Notes under the pieces: model-generated
What the model saw: the letters and a program-made list of their open reading frames with translations, nothing else
What the model was told of the DNA's origin: nothing
The model's database searches: none
In this document: positions 1-8,637 of the stretch, piece by piece
How the letters are laid out: each line of letters starts with the position of its first letter
How positions within the stretch are numbered: position 1 is the stretch's first letter
Assembly: GCA_017522105.1 (NCBI GenBank)
Contig: JAFXAA010000013.1
Coordinates: 1 to 64,000 of the forward strand
Source: Bacteroidales bacterium
GTDB lineage: Bacteria > Bacteroidota > Bacteroidia > Bacteroidales > P3
Length of the DNA: 64,000 nucleotides
Reading direction: 5' to 3'
Translations under genes and position numbers: made by a program

Positions 1-1608
1 CCGCTGTACACCTCTTCCATGTCGGACACGGGGCTTAGGCTGCTGACGCCGGTGGCGTTGGTTTCGGTCAGGTACACCTTGAAGACATCCGAACCGAGGC
101 TGGCGCTGGCATCGCTGGCATAGAAGGTCAGCTTGGTCACGCTGCCCCACTGTATGGCGCTGAGGTCGGCGGCGGGGATGACGAACTGGCTCTTGATTCC
201 GTTGTCAGCCATCCATCCGTAGACAGGCACATACTCGTTGGTGGTGGTGCCGTCGTTGACGGTGATGCTGAAGGCATCGGTCGGGGTGAAGGTGATGGTG
301 GAGCTCCAGGCGCTGGTGTCGTCTTCGCCGCAGACGGCGCGCACCTTGGCGGTGATGGCCTGCTCGGGTGTGAGGTCGGTCATCTCGTAGGCGGTGTCGG
401 TGACGTCGATGAGGTTATCCATGTCGTCGTTGAGGCATATCTGCCAGGCAGCGGCCTCGCCGGCCTCATGCCAGCTGAGGGTGGCCACGGTGCCGTCGCC
501 GGGGGTGAGGGTGGCCCTCAGGCCTGTGGGCGCCGGGCAGGAGACCAGCGTGGTGAAGTTCACGATGCGTATCGTGCTCTCGTCGCTGCCGCAGGCGGCG
601 CGCACGCCGAAGGTGTACTGCGTCTCGCCGCTGAGGCCCGTGAGGTCGACGGTGGTGTCGCTGACGGTGGCATAGCTTGTGGTGTCACCGTTGCTGATGG
701 TATAGACGTTATAGCTGCCTGCATCGCCCGACCACGTCAAGGTGGCGGCATGGCCGGTGATACCACTGACGGCAAGGCCGCTGACGGGCAAGCACGAGGG
801 CTCCTCGCCGGGCGTGTAGTCGATGGTCATCTTGGGCAGGAAGTTCTGCTGATAGACAGAGGAGCTGCCGTAGCCGCCCATCGAGGCGCCCGTGGCGCTG
901 ACGCCGTACCACGTGCAGCTGACGTAGCTGCCGGAGGTGGGCTGTTCGAAGGCCACCAGCAGGTTGCCGCCCATGTACTGATAAGGAGTGGTGAAGGTGA
1001 CAACCATCTGGTTGCCGCTGATGCCGAGGCTGCCGCTGTAGACTTCCTCCATGTCGGCCACGGAGTTGAGGCTGTTGACGCCGGTGGCGTCGGTCTCGGT
1101 CAGGTAGACCTCGAAGCTGGCAGAGCCCCAGTTGACACTGGCATTGCTGGCGTAGAAGGTCAACTTGTTGACGATGCCGAAGGCCATGGCGCTGAGGTCG
1201 GCGGCCGGGACGATGAACTGGGTGTGGATGTGGTTGTCGACATAATAGCCGTAGATAGGCACGTAGTTGTTGGTGTTGGTGCCGTCGTTGACAGTGATGG
1301 TGTAGGCGTCGGTCGGGGTGAAGGTGATGGTGGCGGTCCATTCGCTGTAGCCCTCCTCCTCTTCCGAGCAGTCGCGGCGCACCTTGGCGGTGATGGCCTG
1401 CTCTGGTGTGAGGTCGGTCATCTCGTAGGCGGTGTCGGTGACGTCAATGTAGTTATTGGTATCGCCGTTGAGGCATATCTGCCAAGCGCTGCCCGTGGGG
1501 TCGCTCCAGGTGAGCGTGGCCACGGTGCCGTCGCCGGGGGTGAGCACGGCGCGGAGGCCCGTGGGGGCGGGACATGCCACGGTGGTAGTGACGTTGAGCA
1601 CGGCGCTG
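1..1608 (-). repeat. In-frame tandem duplication of about 1.03 kb inside the surface-protein gene
   Basis: Sequence 1 to about 570 matches 1033 to about 1608 with only scattered changes. The offset is 1032 nt at one end and 1038 nt further in, so the indels are whole codons and the frame is kept. The repeated unit holds a fibronectin III-like stretch (AWQICLN, YEMTDLTPEQAITAKVR) and a following beta-rich module (ITVNDGT, VPVYGW, LTFYASDAS). More copies may lie beyond the window edge. Confidence 0.85.
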
Positions 1609-2876
1609 TAGAGGCTCTCATCGCTGCCGCAGAGGGCCTTGACCCTGACATTGTAGGTGGTGGTGGCGTCGAGGCCGGTCAGCGTGTAGGCGGTGTCGTT
1701 GGCTGTCTCATCGGTCCACGTGGTGTCCTCGGCTTTCTTGTACTCAATCTGGAAGCTGCTGGCATCGCTCTGCCAGGTGAAGGTGGCGGTGTGGGCCGTC
1801 GTCATGCTGTTGACGCAAGCGAAGTTCTCCACGCGGCGGCAGTCGGGGGCATCGATGCACGATACATTGATCTGGAAGCCGTCGTACTGGTTGCTGTAGT
1901 CGGAGATGAAGACGATGGTCACAGGGCTCTCGCTGTATATGGTGTCGATAGTGGTCAGAACATCGATGCCGTTGTCGGTGAAGAGGACTTCGCCACTGGT
2001 GCCTATGCCGCTGTAGATGGTGACATAGTCGTAAGTGCTCTCGCTGTGCGAGCTGCCGCTGAGCACCAGCATCTGTGTCGCGTCGGAGGGATAGAGGTAG
2101 AGGGTGGTGTTCTGGTTGGGGGCGTAGTCGCCGCCGAGGCCGCCGTCGTCAACGATGGTGATGCCGCAGGCGTGCAGCGTGTCGCTGCTGTTGGCGGTCA
2201 TGGTGTAGAGACCGGGGGCAAACGAAACGGGGCCTGCCCATGTGCTGTATTCGCTCCCGCAGTCAGTGCGTACCCACACACTGTAGGCCGTGCCGGATGT
2301 AAGGGTGTCGAGCGCAACCACGGTGTCGGTGACCGACACGGCAACGCTGCTGTCGAAAGCCGCCGTGGCGGGAAGCACGACGACTTCGTAGCCGCTGGCC
2401 GAGCCAATCCAGCTGACGACCACGTTCTCCGCGTCGGAGGCGTCAACCGACAGGTTAAACGGGGCAATGCAGCTGGGGCACACCACCTCGGCGGTGGTGA
2501 TGGTCTGGCCGCTGATGTAGTCGCTGCAGCTGGCGCTGGCGATGATGGTGGTGCCGTCGCCGTTGAGGATGGTGAAGGAGGACTCCTCGTAGGAGTCTTC
2601 GCCGTCGAAGACGAAGCGGACAGAGTCGCTGCTGCACACGGCGATGGTCTGCGTGCCGCTGGCGCCAGCGCCGAGAGTGGCCTGGCCGCGCAGCGTGGTG
2701 CCCTGGTAGACCTTGACGTAGAACGGCTCGCTGTCGTAGTCATACCATCCGTCGCCGTATCCGTCCATCATCTGGATGGTCACCGAACACATTGTGCCGC
2801 TGCACTGGGCGTTCACTTTGGCTCCTATCGGCACCATCAGCACCGCAAGGAGCAGAATTCGTAACATTCTTTTCAT
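1..2876 (-). CDS. Large secreted repeat protein (CUB-like and fibronectin III-like modules), truncated by window edge
   Basis: The frame is open from an ATG at 2876 to the window edge, giving 958 codons with no stop; the C terminus lies outside. It begins with a clear signal peptide (MKRMLRILLLAVLMVPIGA, cleaved near Ala-Gln). Residues of about 225-330 resemble a CUB-like module with paired Cys and YDYVTIYSG. Several fibronectin III-like stretches follow, with phrases such as FQIEYK and YNVRVKALCGSDES, typical of Bacteroidales cell-surface proteins that end in a T9SS sorting domain. That tail is expected but not visible here. A region of about 344 codons is present twice in tandem. A consensus promoter lies 160 nt upstream. 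The role is probably extracellular binding or adhesion; no catalytic motif was seen. Confidence 0.85.
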   Translation of the reverse strand, partial: MKRMLRILLLAVLMVPIGAKVNAQCSGTMCSVTIQMMDGYGDGWYDYDSEPFYVKVYQGTTLRGQATLGAGASGTQTIAVCSSDSVRFVFDGEDSYEESSFTILNGDGTTIIASASCSDYISGQTITTAEVVCPSCIAPFNLSVDASDAENVVVSWIGSASGYEVVVLPATAAFDSSVAVSVTDTVVALDTLTSGTAYSVWVRTDCGSEYSTWAGPVSFAPGLYTMTANSSDTLHACGITIVDDGGLGGDYAPNQNTTLYLYPSDATQMLVLSGSSHSESTYDYVTIYSGIGTSGEVLFTDNGIDVLTTIDTIYSESPVTIVFISDYSNQYDGFQINVSCIDAPDCRRVENFACVNSMTTAHTATFTWQSDASSFQIEYKKAEDTTWTDETANDTAYTLTGLDATTTYNVRVKALCGSDESLYSAVLNVTTTVACPAPTGLRAVLTPGDGTVATLTWSDPTGSAWQICLNGDTNNYIDVTDTAYEMTDLTPEQAITAKVRRDCSEEEEGYSEWTATITFTPTDAYTITVNDGTNTNNYVPIYGYYVDNHIHTQFIVPAADLSAMAFGIVNKLTFYASNASVNWGSASFEVYLTETDATGVNSLNSVADMEEVYSGSLGISGNQMVVTFTTPYQYMGGNLLVAFEQPTSGSYVSCTWYGVSATGASMGGYGSSSVYQQNFLPKMTIDYTPGEEPSCLPVSGLAVSGITGHAATLTWSGDAGSYNVYTISNGDTTSYATVSDTTVDLTGLSGETQYTFGVRAACGSDESTIRIVNFTTLVSCPAPTGLRATLTPGDGTVATLSWHEAGEAAAWQICLNDDMDNLIDVTDTAYEMTDLTPEQAITAKVRAVCGEDDTSAWSSTITFTPTDAFSITVNDGTTTNEYVPVYGWMADNGIKSQFVIPAADLSAIQWGSVTKLTFYASDASASLGSDVFKVYLTETNATGVSSLSPVSDMEEVYS

Positions 2877-3034
2877 AGTGTTAGGATTTCGGTTAAACTT
2901 AAAAATTGTTAATAATCATCGTTCTTCGTTCAGTGCGCCGTCGGCGGATGGTAACAGGGGCAGCGGGGCCCGGAGGCGGCAAATGGCAGTGTATCAAAGC
3001 GTCGAGCCAACTCTCTCATTACGTTTGACAGGTG

Positions 3035-3066
3035 CAAATATACACATCATTTTCGACTTTTCCAAA
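3035..3066 (-). promoter_or_regulatory. Bacteroidetes-type promoter of the truncated surface-protein gene
   Basis: Read on the minus strand, a TTTG (-33) element is followed after exactly 20 nt by TATATTTG (-7), matching the Bacteroides primary sigma consensus TTTG-N19-21-TAnnTTTG. The start would lie near 3028, leaving a leader of about 150 nt before the ATG at 2876. Confidence 0.75.
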
Positions 3067-3182
3067 TTTTTAACATTATTTCTATAATTTTTTTTTCGTT
3101 CGACGCGCCTGTCACCCCATTCCCGCGCCGCACACCCCACCCTCTCATCCACACCCTCCCCTCGCCTCCCCTACGGAGTCCC

Positions 3183-3265
3183 TACGGCCGTTCTTCAGTA
3201 GTTCTTCAGTAGTATTTCAGTGCGGCACTGAAGAACTACTGAAGAACTACTGAAGAACGGCCGTA
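3183..3265. repeat. 83-nt near-perfect palindrome built of 11-nt units (family A)
   Basis: Two 41-nt arms pair at 39 of 41 positions around a single central base. Each arm is an iteration of the 11-mer TTCTTCAGTAG, capped by TACGGCCG. The left flank GGAGTCCCTACGGC recurs next to the palindrome at 54984. It lies between the 3' end of the PNGase-like gene and the promoter of the next minus-strand gene, so it could end transcription, but no T-run follows on either strand. The rest of the gap outside this element, the promoter and the 55-nt repeats holds nothing I recognise. Confidence 0.85.
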
Positions 3266-3317
3266 CCGGGTCCGTAGAGGGTCCGTCGGGGGTCGGAGCG
3301 GACGGCACGACGGCATG

Positions 3318-3565
3318 GAACCCCGACGGGGTTCTGTGACAGGCGTTTAGGTGGGACATTAGCTATTGACATGCAACGCCTACGGCGTTTCACCCATGCA
3401 CCGGCGGCCCCGCAAGGTGCGAACCCCGGCGGGGTTCCATGTCAATAGCATCGCAACGACCATGCGCAACAACATGAACCCCGGCGAGGTTCCATCTCAA
3501 TAGCAAAACGGAAAGACACCGCAACAACATGAACCCCGGCGGGGTTCCATGTCGATGGCATGGTG
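3318..3565. repeat. Cluster of GAACCCCGGCGGGGTTC palindromes, partly in 55-nt tandem array
   Basis: The 17-nt palindrome occurs at 3318-3334, 3421-3437, 3476-3492 and 3531-3547, with one or two substitutions. The last three are spaced exactly 55 nt and share the following CCATGTCAATAGCA and the preceding CAACAACAT, so they form a short tandem array of a 55-nt unit. A second small palindrome (AACGCCTACGGCGTT) lies near 3372. The array ends directly at the stop codon of the PNGase-like gene. No gene is visible in this stretch. Confidence 0.85.
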
Positions 3566-3566
3566 T

Positions 3567-5312
3567 TCAATATTCGATGACGAGCGCGCCGCTGACGGCC
3601 CAATGGGAGAACATGCCCTCGACGGGCTTGCCCTGCGGGATGGCCACGGTGAGGGTGTGCTCGCGGCCGTCGGCCCAGGGCGAGAGGTCGAAGTAGACGG
3701 GCTGCGTGGCCGTGCCGGGGCACCAGCCGGAGCGCGAGAAGTCGGAGCTGCTGAGGCCGTTCCAGAAGTTGCCGCTGACGGGGTTGAGGTCGCGGTAGCA
3801 GCCGCAGTCCTGCCGCCAGGGGGTGTGGGTGAAGGCGGGCTTGCCGTCGATGAGGATGGTGTTCTGCTTGGGCACGAACTCGTCGCCCTCGCCCCAGCCG
3901 CCGTGGCCGGTGCTGATGTAGCGCAGGCGGGCGCTCGCCGCATCCTGCGGGATGGTGAAGGTCACCGTCAGCGAGTCGGTGGCGAAGAGCTTGCCGTAGT
4001 TCTGTCCGGCCATCTCCAGCACGTTGCAGGTGTTGAAGAGGGGCACGACCTCGGCATCGGCAGGCCCTTCCACCTCGAATTCCGGGTCTGTGTAGCTGTT
4101 GGGGTATGACTTGATGTCCATCGTCAGCAGGTGGCCGCCGCCGTCGTAGTTGCCGATCCAGGCGCCGACGATGACGTCGCCGCCGAAGTACACATCGCTA
4201 ATCTCCTGTCGGTAATAGGTCTCGTCGCGCCAGTCGATGCCGTAGCCGGCCATGCGGTCGTTGAAGTGGCCCACGCCGAAGGGGGTGAAGAAGCGTACCC
4301 ATTCCGTTGCAGGCATGTATTCGTCTGTCGCCATCATACCCTGATAGCGCTGGCCGTCGCGTCCGGTGAAGGTGGGCAGCGAGTCGGGGTGCTCGTTGAT
4401 GCCGCGGAAGAAACCCTTCAGCGCGGCACCACTTGACATCGGCATGACGAACACCGACCCTGTGCGGTCGTAGGCGTCGCCGTTGCTCTGCTGGTGCAGC
4501 TCGACGAAATGCTGATAGTGGGACGGCAGCTGCGGCAACCTGACGCGCTTCAGCACCACGGTGCCGCCTGCAAAGTGCAACACCGAGTCGAAGGGCACTT
4601 TCCAGATGCTGCCTTCGATGTGGGCATTTTCCGCACCCCAGTGCAGCTGTACGTTGTCGAAGATGCGGGTGGTGACAACGAGGCGTTCCTTCATGATGCG
4701 GTCCAGCTCGCGGGGCGAGACGCGGCGAGCGGGAAGCGGAAAGCGGGAAGCGGAAAGTGATGGTGCGACACTCTTACTTTCCGTTTTCCACTTTCCACTC
4801 TCCACTTTTTCCGCCTTGGCCAGCACGAGGCGTTTCTGCCCGTTGCGGGTGAAGGAGCGCAGCACGCCCTTGTTCAGCCCGTAGTAGGGCAGCGGGTTGA
4901 CATTGACGGGTGCGTTTTCGTCCATCTCGAACTCCAGCGTGTTGCTGTTGACGGAGCAGATGTGGCGGTTGCCGTCGCGGCGCCACTCGATGTCGCTGCG
5001 CGAGAACCCCGTGCGGTAGAAGTAGACGCTGTCGTCATAGTAGGCGCTGACCCTGATGCTGTCCTGCGCATAGTCCACCTCGGTGACGGTCTGGGCATAG
5101 CCGGGGATGAGCCTGCCCTCGGGTTGCGGAGTGACGATGGTGATGACGTCGCCCTCGCGGTACACCGTTATCACAGACGTGTCGTTCTGCTCGCCGTACT
5201 CTATCTGGTGGTAGGTGAAGAGGTTGGCCCCTTTGGGGATGCGCACCTGTGCCGTGGCTGCCACCGAGAGGGCAGCGAGGAGCAGGACGATGGTCTTCTT
5301 TGCTGCTGTCAT
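3567..5312 (-). CDS. PNGase F-like peptide-N-glycosidase, secreted
   Basis: Members of this family cleave the amide bond between the innermost GlcNAc and Asn, releasing whole N-glycans. The 581-residue product has a signal peptide (MTAAKKTIVLLLAALSVAA), an N-terminal domain of about 190 residues as in the longer type II PNGase F enzymes, and then the two-domain PNGase F core. Core landmarks include YISTGHGGW near residue 460 and, further on, CGCYRDLNP and GWCPGTATQP. I chose the ATG at 5312 because the upstream in-frame TTG at 5336 lies inside the promoter -7 box. The linker between the two parts (about residues 165-200) is encoded by a 7-nt repeat element. It is divergent from the C25 protease, fitting surface glycoprotein breakdown. 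I did not map catalytic acids one by one. Confidence 0.85.
   Translation of the reverse strand: MTAAKKTIVLLLAALSVAATAQVRIPKGANLFTYHQIEYGEQNDTSVITVYREGDVITIVTPQPEGRLIPGYAQTVTEVDYAQDSIRVSAYYDDSVYFYRTGFSRSDIEWRRDGNRHICSVNSNTLEFEMDENAPVNVNPLPYYGLNKGVLRSFTRNGQKRLVLAKAEKVESGKWKTESKSVAPSLSASRFPLPARRVSPRELDRIMKERLVVTTRIFDNVQLHWGAENAHIEGSIWKVPFDSVLHFAGGTVVLKRVRLPQLPSHYQHFVELHQQSNGDAYDRTGSVFVMPMSSGAALKGFFRGINEHPDSLPTFTGRDGQRYQGMMATDEYMPATEWVRFFTPFGVGHFNDRMAGYGIDWRDETYYRQEISDVYFGGDVIVGAWIGNYDGGGHLLTMDIKSYPNSYTDPEFEVEGPADAEVVPLFNTCNVLEMAGQNYGKLFATDSLTVTFTIPQDAASARLRYISTGHGGWGEGDEFVPKQNTILIDGKPAFTHTPWRQDCGCYRDLNPVSGNFWNGLSSSDFSRSGWCPGTATQPVYFDLSPWADGREHTLTVAIPQGKPVEGMFSHWAVSGALVIEY
4731..4810. repeat. Heptamer inverted-repeat element inside the PNGase-like gene
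   Basis: Four GGRAAGY heptamers (4731-4758) are followed, after about 17 nt, by about five heptamers of the opposite sense (ACTTTCC-like) to 4810. The whole element is read in frame and encodes the Lys/Ser/Trp-rich linker around VESGKWKTESK. The same heptamer family forms an intergenic array at 11603-11672, so this looks like a dispersed repeat that has entered a coding sequence without closing the frame. Confidence 0.8.
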
Positions 5313-5333
5313 GGATGTGATGTTTTTGCGGTG

Positions 5334-5341
5334 CAAAGATA
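5334..5341 (-). promoter_or_regulatory. -7 element (TATCTTTG) of the PNGase-like gene
   Basis: TATCTTTG on the minus strand lies 22 nt upstream of the chosen ATG. The -33 region is only a T-rich stretch. It faces away from a second -7 box at 5374, so the two surface enzymes share a compact divergent promoter region. Confidence 0.6.
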
Positions 5342-5373
5342 CAACTTTTTCGCAACATTAAGGGAAAAATGTG

Positions 5374-5381
5374 TAATTTTG
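5374..5381 (+). promoter_or_regulatory. -7 element (TAATTTTG) of the C25 protease gene
   Basis: TAATTTTG fits TAnnTTTG and lies 24 nt before the ATG at 5406. A TTTTTCG stretch lies about 20 nt upstream as a weak -33. The region overlaps the opposing promoter of the PNGase-like gene. Confidence 0.55.
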
Positions 5382-5405
5382 CAGCGCGAAAAGCATAGGG
5401 GGCAA

Positions 5406-8400
5406 ATGTCTCGCATCAAGCATATAACACTGACGCTGTGCATATTGTTATGCGTGGGCGCGCGTGCACAAGGTGGCGCAGAGAGCTGCCTGAAACTCAC
5501 ATGGCTGGGCGACACGGCTATGCGCGTGGAGTTCGTCATGGACAGATGTGCCGTTGCCGCCGACGGCGGCCAAGCCACCCTGCGGGCCGAGGGCCTGACG
5601 GGGGGTGCCCCCCGGGCGGGCCTGCTGGAGCTGCCGCAGGTGTCGAGGCTCATAGCCCTGCCGCGCGGCGCCGAGCTGACGGTGAAGGACTACGACAAAG
5701 GCCACATGAGGCGCATGCCCCTGGGCGAAGGCGTGGAGCCTGCCGCATGGCAGGGCGCCAACCCCAAGGAGACGGAGCGCAAAGCCGCGAGCCTCGACCG
5801 CAGCGCCTACGGCAAGGCCATGATGTGGCGCAACGGCGCCCCGGTGGAGGTGGAACCGCTGGGCGTGATGGGCGACAGGCAGTTGTTCCGCCTGACGGTG
5901 CACCCCGCAGCCTATGACCCCGAGGGCAACGCCTACCTGATGAGCACACACCACACGGCAACCCTGGCCGTCAAAGGCGCCCGGCCTGCCAAGGACGGCA
6001 GAGGCAACGCGGCACCGCGGCTGCTGGTGGTGGCGCGCAGGGGTTTCCGCCAAGGGCTGCAGGACTTCATACAGTGGAAACGGCAGGAAGGCTACGATGT
6101 GGAGGAGCTGTATGTGGACACCAACAAGCGCGACAGCATCAAGGCCCTGATGCGCCCCTACTTCGACAACGCCACGCCGCTGCGGCCGGCGCCACAATAC
6201 ATTCTGCTGGTGGGCGACGCCGCACAGATACAGGCCTTTGTCGGCACATCGCGCCCGGGAGGCCTGACGACGCACAGCACAGACCTCTACTATGCCGAAT
6301 ACACGGGCGACTGGCTGCCCGACGCCGCCATAGGACGGTGGCCGGTGAACGACACCGCCGAGCTGGGCGCCGTGGTGCGCAAGACGCTGCGCTACGAGCA
6401 GTGCCGCGACATGGACACCGCAGCCCTGCGCCGCGCCGTGCTGGTGGCAGGCAGCGAGAGCCGCAACCCTGCACCGACGACCACCAACGGACAGGTGAAC
6501 TATGTGAGCAGCGCGCTGAAGAGCCGCTTGCCGGAGATGGACACCCTCTGCTTCCACAACCCTGCTTCGGGCACACAGACCTCCGCCATACTGGCCGCCA
6601 TCGACGGCGGGGCGGGGATGCTCAACTACACAGCCCACTGCACCGTGGGCGGATGGGCTTCGCCGTCGGTGACCTTCGGCTCCATAGACACCCTCACCTC
6701 TGCACAGCCCATGATATACGTCAACAACTGCTGCCGCAGCAACGACTTCAGCGGCACCTGCTTCGGCGAGCAGCTGCTGCGCAAGGAAGGCGGCGGCGCC
6801 ATAGCCGTCATAGGGGCCACCAACGAGACCCTGTGGGAGGAAGACTACTACTGGGCCGTAGGTGGCAGCTACCCCCTGTCGCTGACGCCCCGGCGCGACA
6901 GCCTGCGCCCGGGAGCCTTCGACCGCCTGCTCGACAGCGGCGACGTGCGCACGGCAGGCGGGCTGCTGCAGGCCGGCAACATGGCCGTCATGGCTTCCGG
7001 CACCCTCTACAGCCGCTTCTACTGGGAGATATACTGTCTGCTGGGCGACCCCACCCTCGTGCCGCGCCTCGGCACCCCGCGCCCCCTGACGCTGTGGGCA
7101 CCGGACAGCGTGGCGCCAGGCACCACAGAGATGCGCGTCAGCAGCACCCCGGGGACCACGGTGGCCGTCATACAGGGCAAACGCCTGCTGGGCACGGCAC
7201 GTTATGACAACAGCGACAGCAGCATGCTCGTCGCCATAGAGGCCACCGCCGACACCACGCCGCTGGTGGTCACCGCCTCGGGGCCGCAGATGATACCCCT
7301 CACGGACACCGTATACTTCACGCTGCCACAAGGAAGGGTGGCCGTGCTGCACGGCGTGGAAGCCACGGACAGCACCCTGGCCTTCAGCCTCACCAACAAC
7401 GGCACCGACACCCTCTATGCCCTCGGCGTGAGCCTGACGCCGGACGGCACGGGAGCCTCCTTCAGCACCGACACCCTGCTCATCGACACCCTGGCACCGC
7501 AGGCCACCGCGAGCCTCGCCATGACGGTGGCGGTGTGCCGCTGGCACCGCTGGTGGGGCGGCACCCTGGCCGTGGTGGACGGGCGCATAGGCGACACGCT
7601 GTGCCGCAGCACGGTGACCCACTGGATGTCAGACACCCTGCCCTCGCTTGCCTTTGCCACCGCCACCACAGACGGCCGCAGCATAGGCTCCATAGAGCCA
7701 CGTTCAACCTACCACCTCACCGCCACCGCCGCAGGGCCGTGCGACAGCATGAGCATCTGCGTCACCGCCCTGCCCCACAACGACACCATCGCCACCCTCA
7801 GCACCGACCTCTCCATAGCCACACTGACCCTCGTCACCCCCGACACCCTGACCCACCTGCACATCGAGGCCACGGCACGTCACGGCAACTACGTGCGGCG
7901 CTACACCCACTACCTTGAGGCAGGGCCTCGCACACCCCGGTCGGACGAAGTGCTCGGCTGCTACCCCTGGCGGCACGAAGGAGCAATGCCGTGGAGCACC
8001 GACAGCACCACCACACACGACGGCACCGCCACGCTGCGCTCAGGCGACATAGACTACCGCCAGCAGAGCGACCTGATGATCGACGTGCTGATGCCACAGG
8101 CCGACAGCGTCGTCTTCTGGGCCAAAGCCAGCACAGAGGTAGAGTACGACTGGTTGAGCTTCGAGGTGGACGGCGTGAGGAAATGCTGGCTGTGGGGCGA
8201 ATACGCCTGGCGGCGCTATGCCGTAGCCCTGACGGCAGGCAGGCACACCCTGCGGTGGCACTACCGCAAAGACGACAACAACGACGGCGGGCAGGACTGT
8301 GCCTGGATTGACGGCCTGCGGCTGCCCTTGGCGCTGTGGGACGAGCCCCACGGATGCCCCGGGAGCACCACACAATGGATAGAGCCGCGCCCTGCAGCAA

Positions 8401-8630
8401 GCGCCGTACTGCTGTATCCCAACCCCGCCGACGAGGCCGTCACCGTTGAAGCCACCGGCCCCGCCACGGCAGAGCTCGCCGACCTCTACGGCCGACGCGT
8501 GGCCACCTGGCGCCTCGACGCCAGCGGCTCCGCAAAGCTGGACACCAAAGACATACCCACAGGCGTATACCTCCTGCTGCTGCACGGCACCAGGGGTATA
8601 GAACACCGCAAACTGATAATACAACACTGA
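5406..8630 (+). CDS. Gingipain-family C25 cysteine protease with T9SS type A sorting domain
   Basis: The 1074-residue product starts with a signal peptide (MSRIKHITLTLCILLCVGA), followed by a propeptide-like region of about 190 residues and a peptidase C25 domain. The catalytic His is in NYTAHC (His411) and the Cys in VNNCC (Cys442/443), followed by CFGEQLLR, GGGAIAVIG and EEDYYWAVG, which align by eye with the Arg-gingipain pattern. Ig-like and MAM-like beta regions follow. Residues of about 1000-1074 form a Por secretion-system tail (LLYPNPADEAVTVE, GVYLLLLHG), so it should cross the outer membrane by T9SS and be cell-anchored. I chose the ATG 24 nt after the -7 box; the long upstream extension is antisense to the PNGase-like gene. 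Substrate specificity (Arg or Lys) is not predicted. Confidence 0.9.
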   Translation: MSRIKHITLTLCILLCVGARAQGGAESCLKLTWLGDTAMRVEFVMDRCAVAADGGQATLRAEGLTGGAPRAGLLELPQVSRLIALPRGAELTVKDYDKGHMRRMPLGEGVEPAAWQGANPKETERKAASLDRSAYGKAMMWRNGAPVEVEPLGVMGDRQLFRLTVHPAAYDPEGNAYLMSTHHTATLAVKGARPAKDGRGNAAPRLLVVARRGFRQGLQDFIQWKRQEGYDVEELYVDTNKRDSIKALMRPYFDNATPLRPAPQYILLVGDAAQIQAFVGTSRPGGLTTHSTDLYYAEYTGDWLPDAAIGRWPVNDTAELGAVVRKTLRYEQCRDMDTAALRRAVLVAGSESRNPAPTTTNGQVNYVSSALKSRLPEMDTLCFHNPASGTQTSAILAAIDGGAGMLNYTAHCTVGGWASPSVTFGSIDTLTSAQPMIYVNNCCRSNDFSGTCFGEQLLRKEGGGAIAVIGATNETLWEEDYYWAVGGSYPLSLTPRRDSLRPGAFDRLLDSGDVRTAGGLLQAGNMAVMASGTLYSRFYWEIYCLLGDPTLVPRLGTPRPLTLWAPDSVAPGTTEMRVSSTPGTTVAVIQGKRLLGTARYDNSDSSMLVAIEATADTTPLVVTASGPQMIPLTDTVYFTLPQGRVAVLHGVEATDSTLAFSLTNNGTDTLYALGVSLTPDGTGASFSTDTLLIDTLAPQATASLAMTVAVCRWHRWWGGTLAVVDGRIGDTLCRSTVTHWMSDTLPSLAFATATTDGRSIGSIEPRSTYHLTATAAGPCDSMSICVTALPHNDTIATLSTDLSIATLTLVTPDTLTHLHIEATARHGNYVRRYTHYLEAGPRTPRSDEVLGCYPWRHEGAMPWSTDSTTTHDGTATLRSGDIDYRQQSDLMIDVLMPQADSVVFWAKASTEVEYDWLSFEVDGVRKCWLWGEYAWRRYAVALTAGRHTLRWHYRKDDNNDGGQDCAWIDGLRLPLALWDEPHGCPGSTTQWIEPRPAASAVLLYPNPADEAVTVEATGPATAELADLYGRRVATWRLDASGSAKLDTKDIPTGVYLLLLHGTRGIEHRKLIIQH

Positions 8631-8637
8631 CACCGCC

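Noticed and set aside
468-2864. Long open frame on the plus strand (798 codons)
   Set aside because: It is antisense to the signal-peptide-bearing repeat protein and has Ala/Gly/Val-rich composition typical of GC-rich shadow frames; no domain is visible.
3421-3565. CRISPR-like array of regularly spaced palindromes
   Set aside because: The spacers between the palindromes are alike rather than unique, only three copies are evenly spaced, and no cas gene is in the window.
5312-5336. TTG start for the PNGase-like gene at 5336
   Set aside because: The codon overlaps the promoter -7 box, so it would not be in the transcript; the ATG at 5312 begins a clean signal peptide.
5448-7622. Minus-strand open frame of 724 codons
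   Set aside because: It is opposite the C25 protease, whose catalytic motifs are intact; the frame has shadow-type composition.
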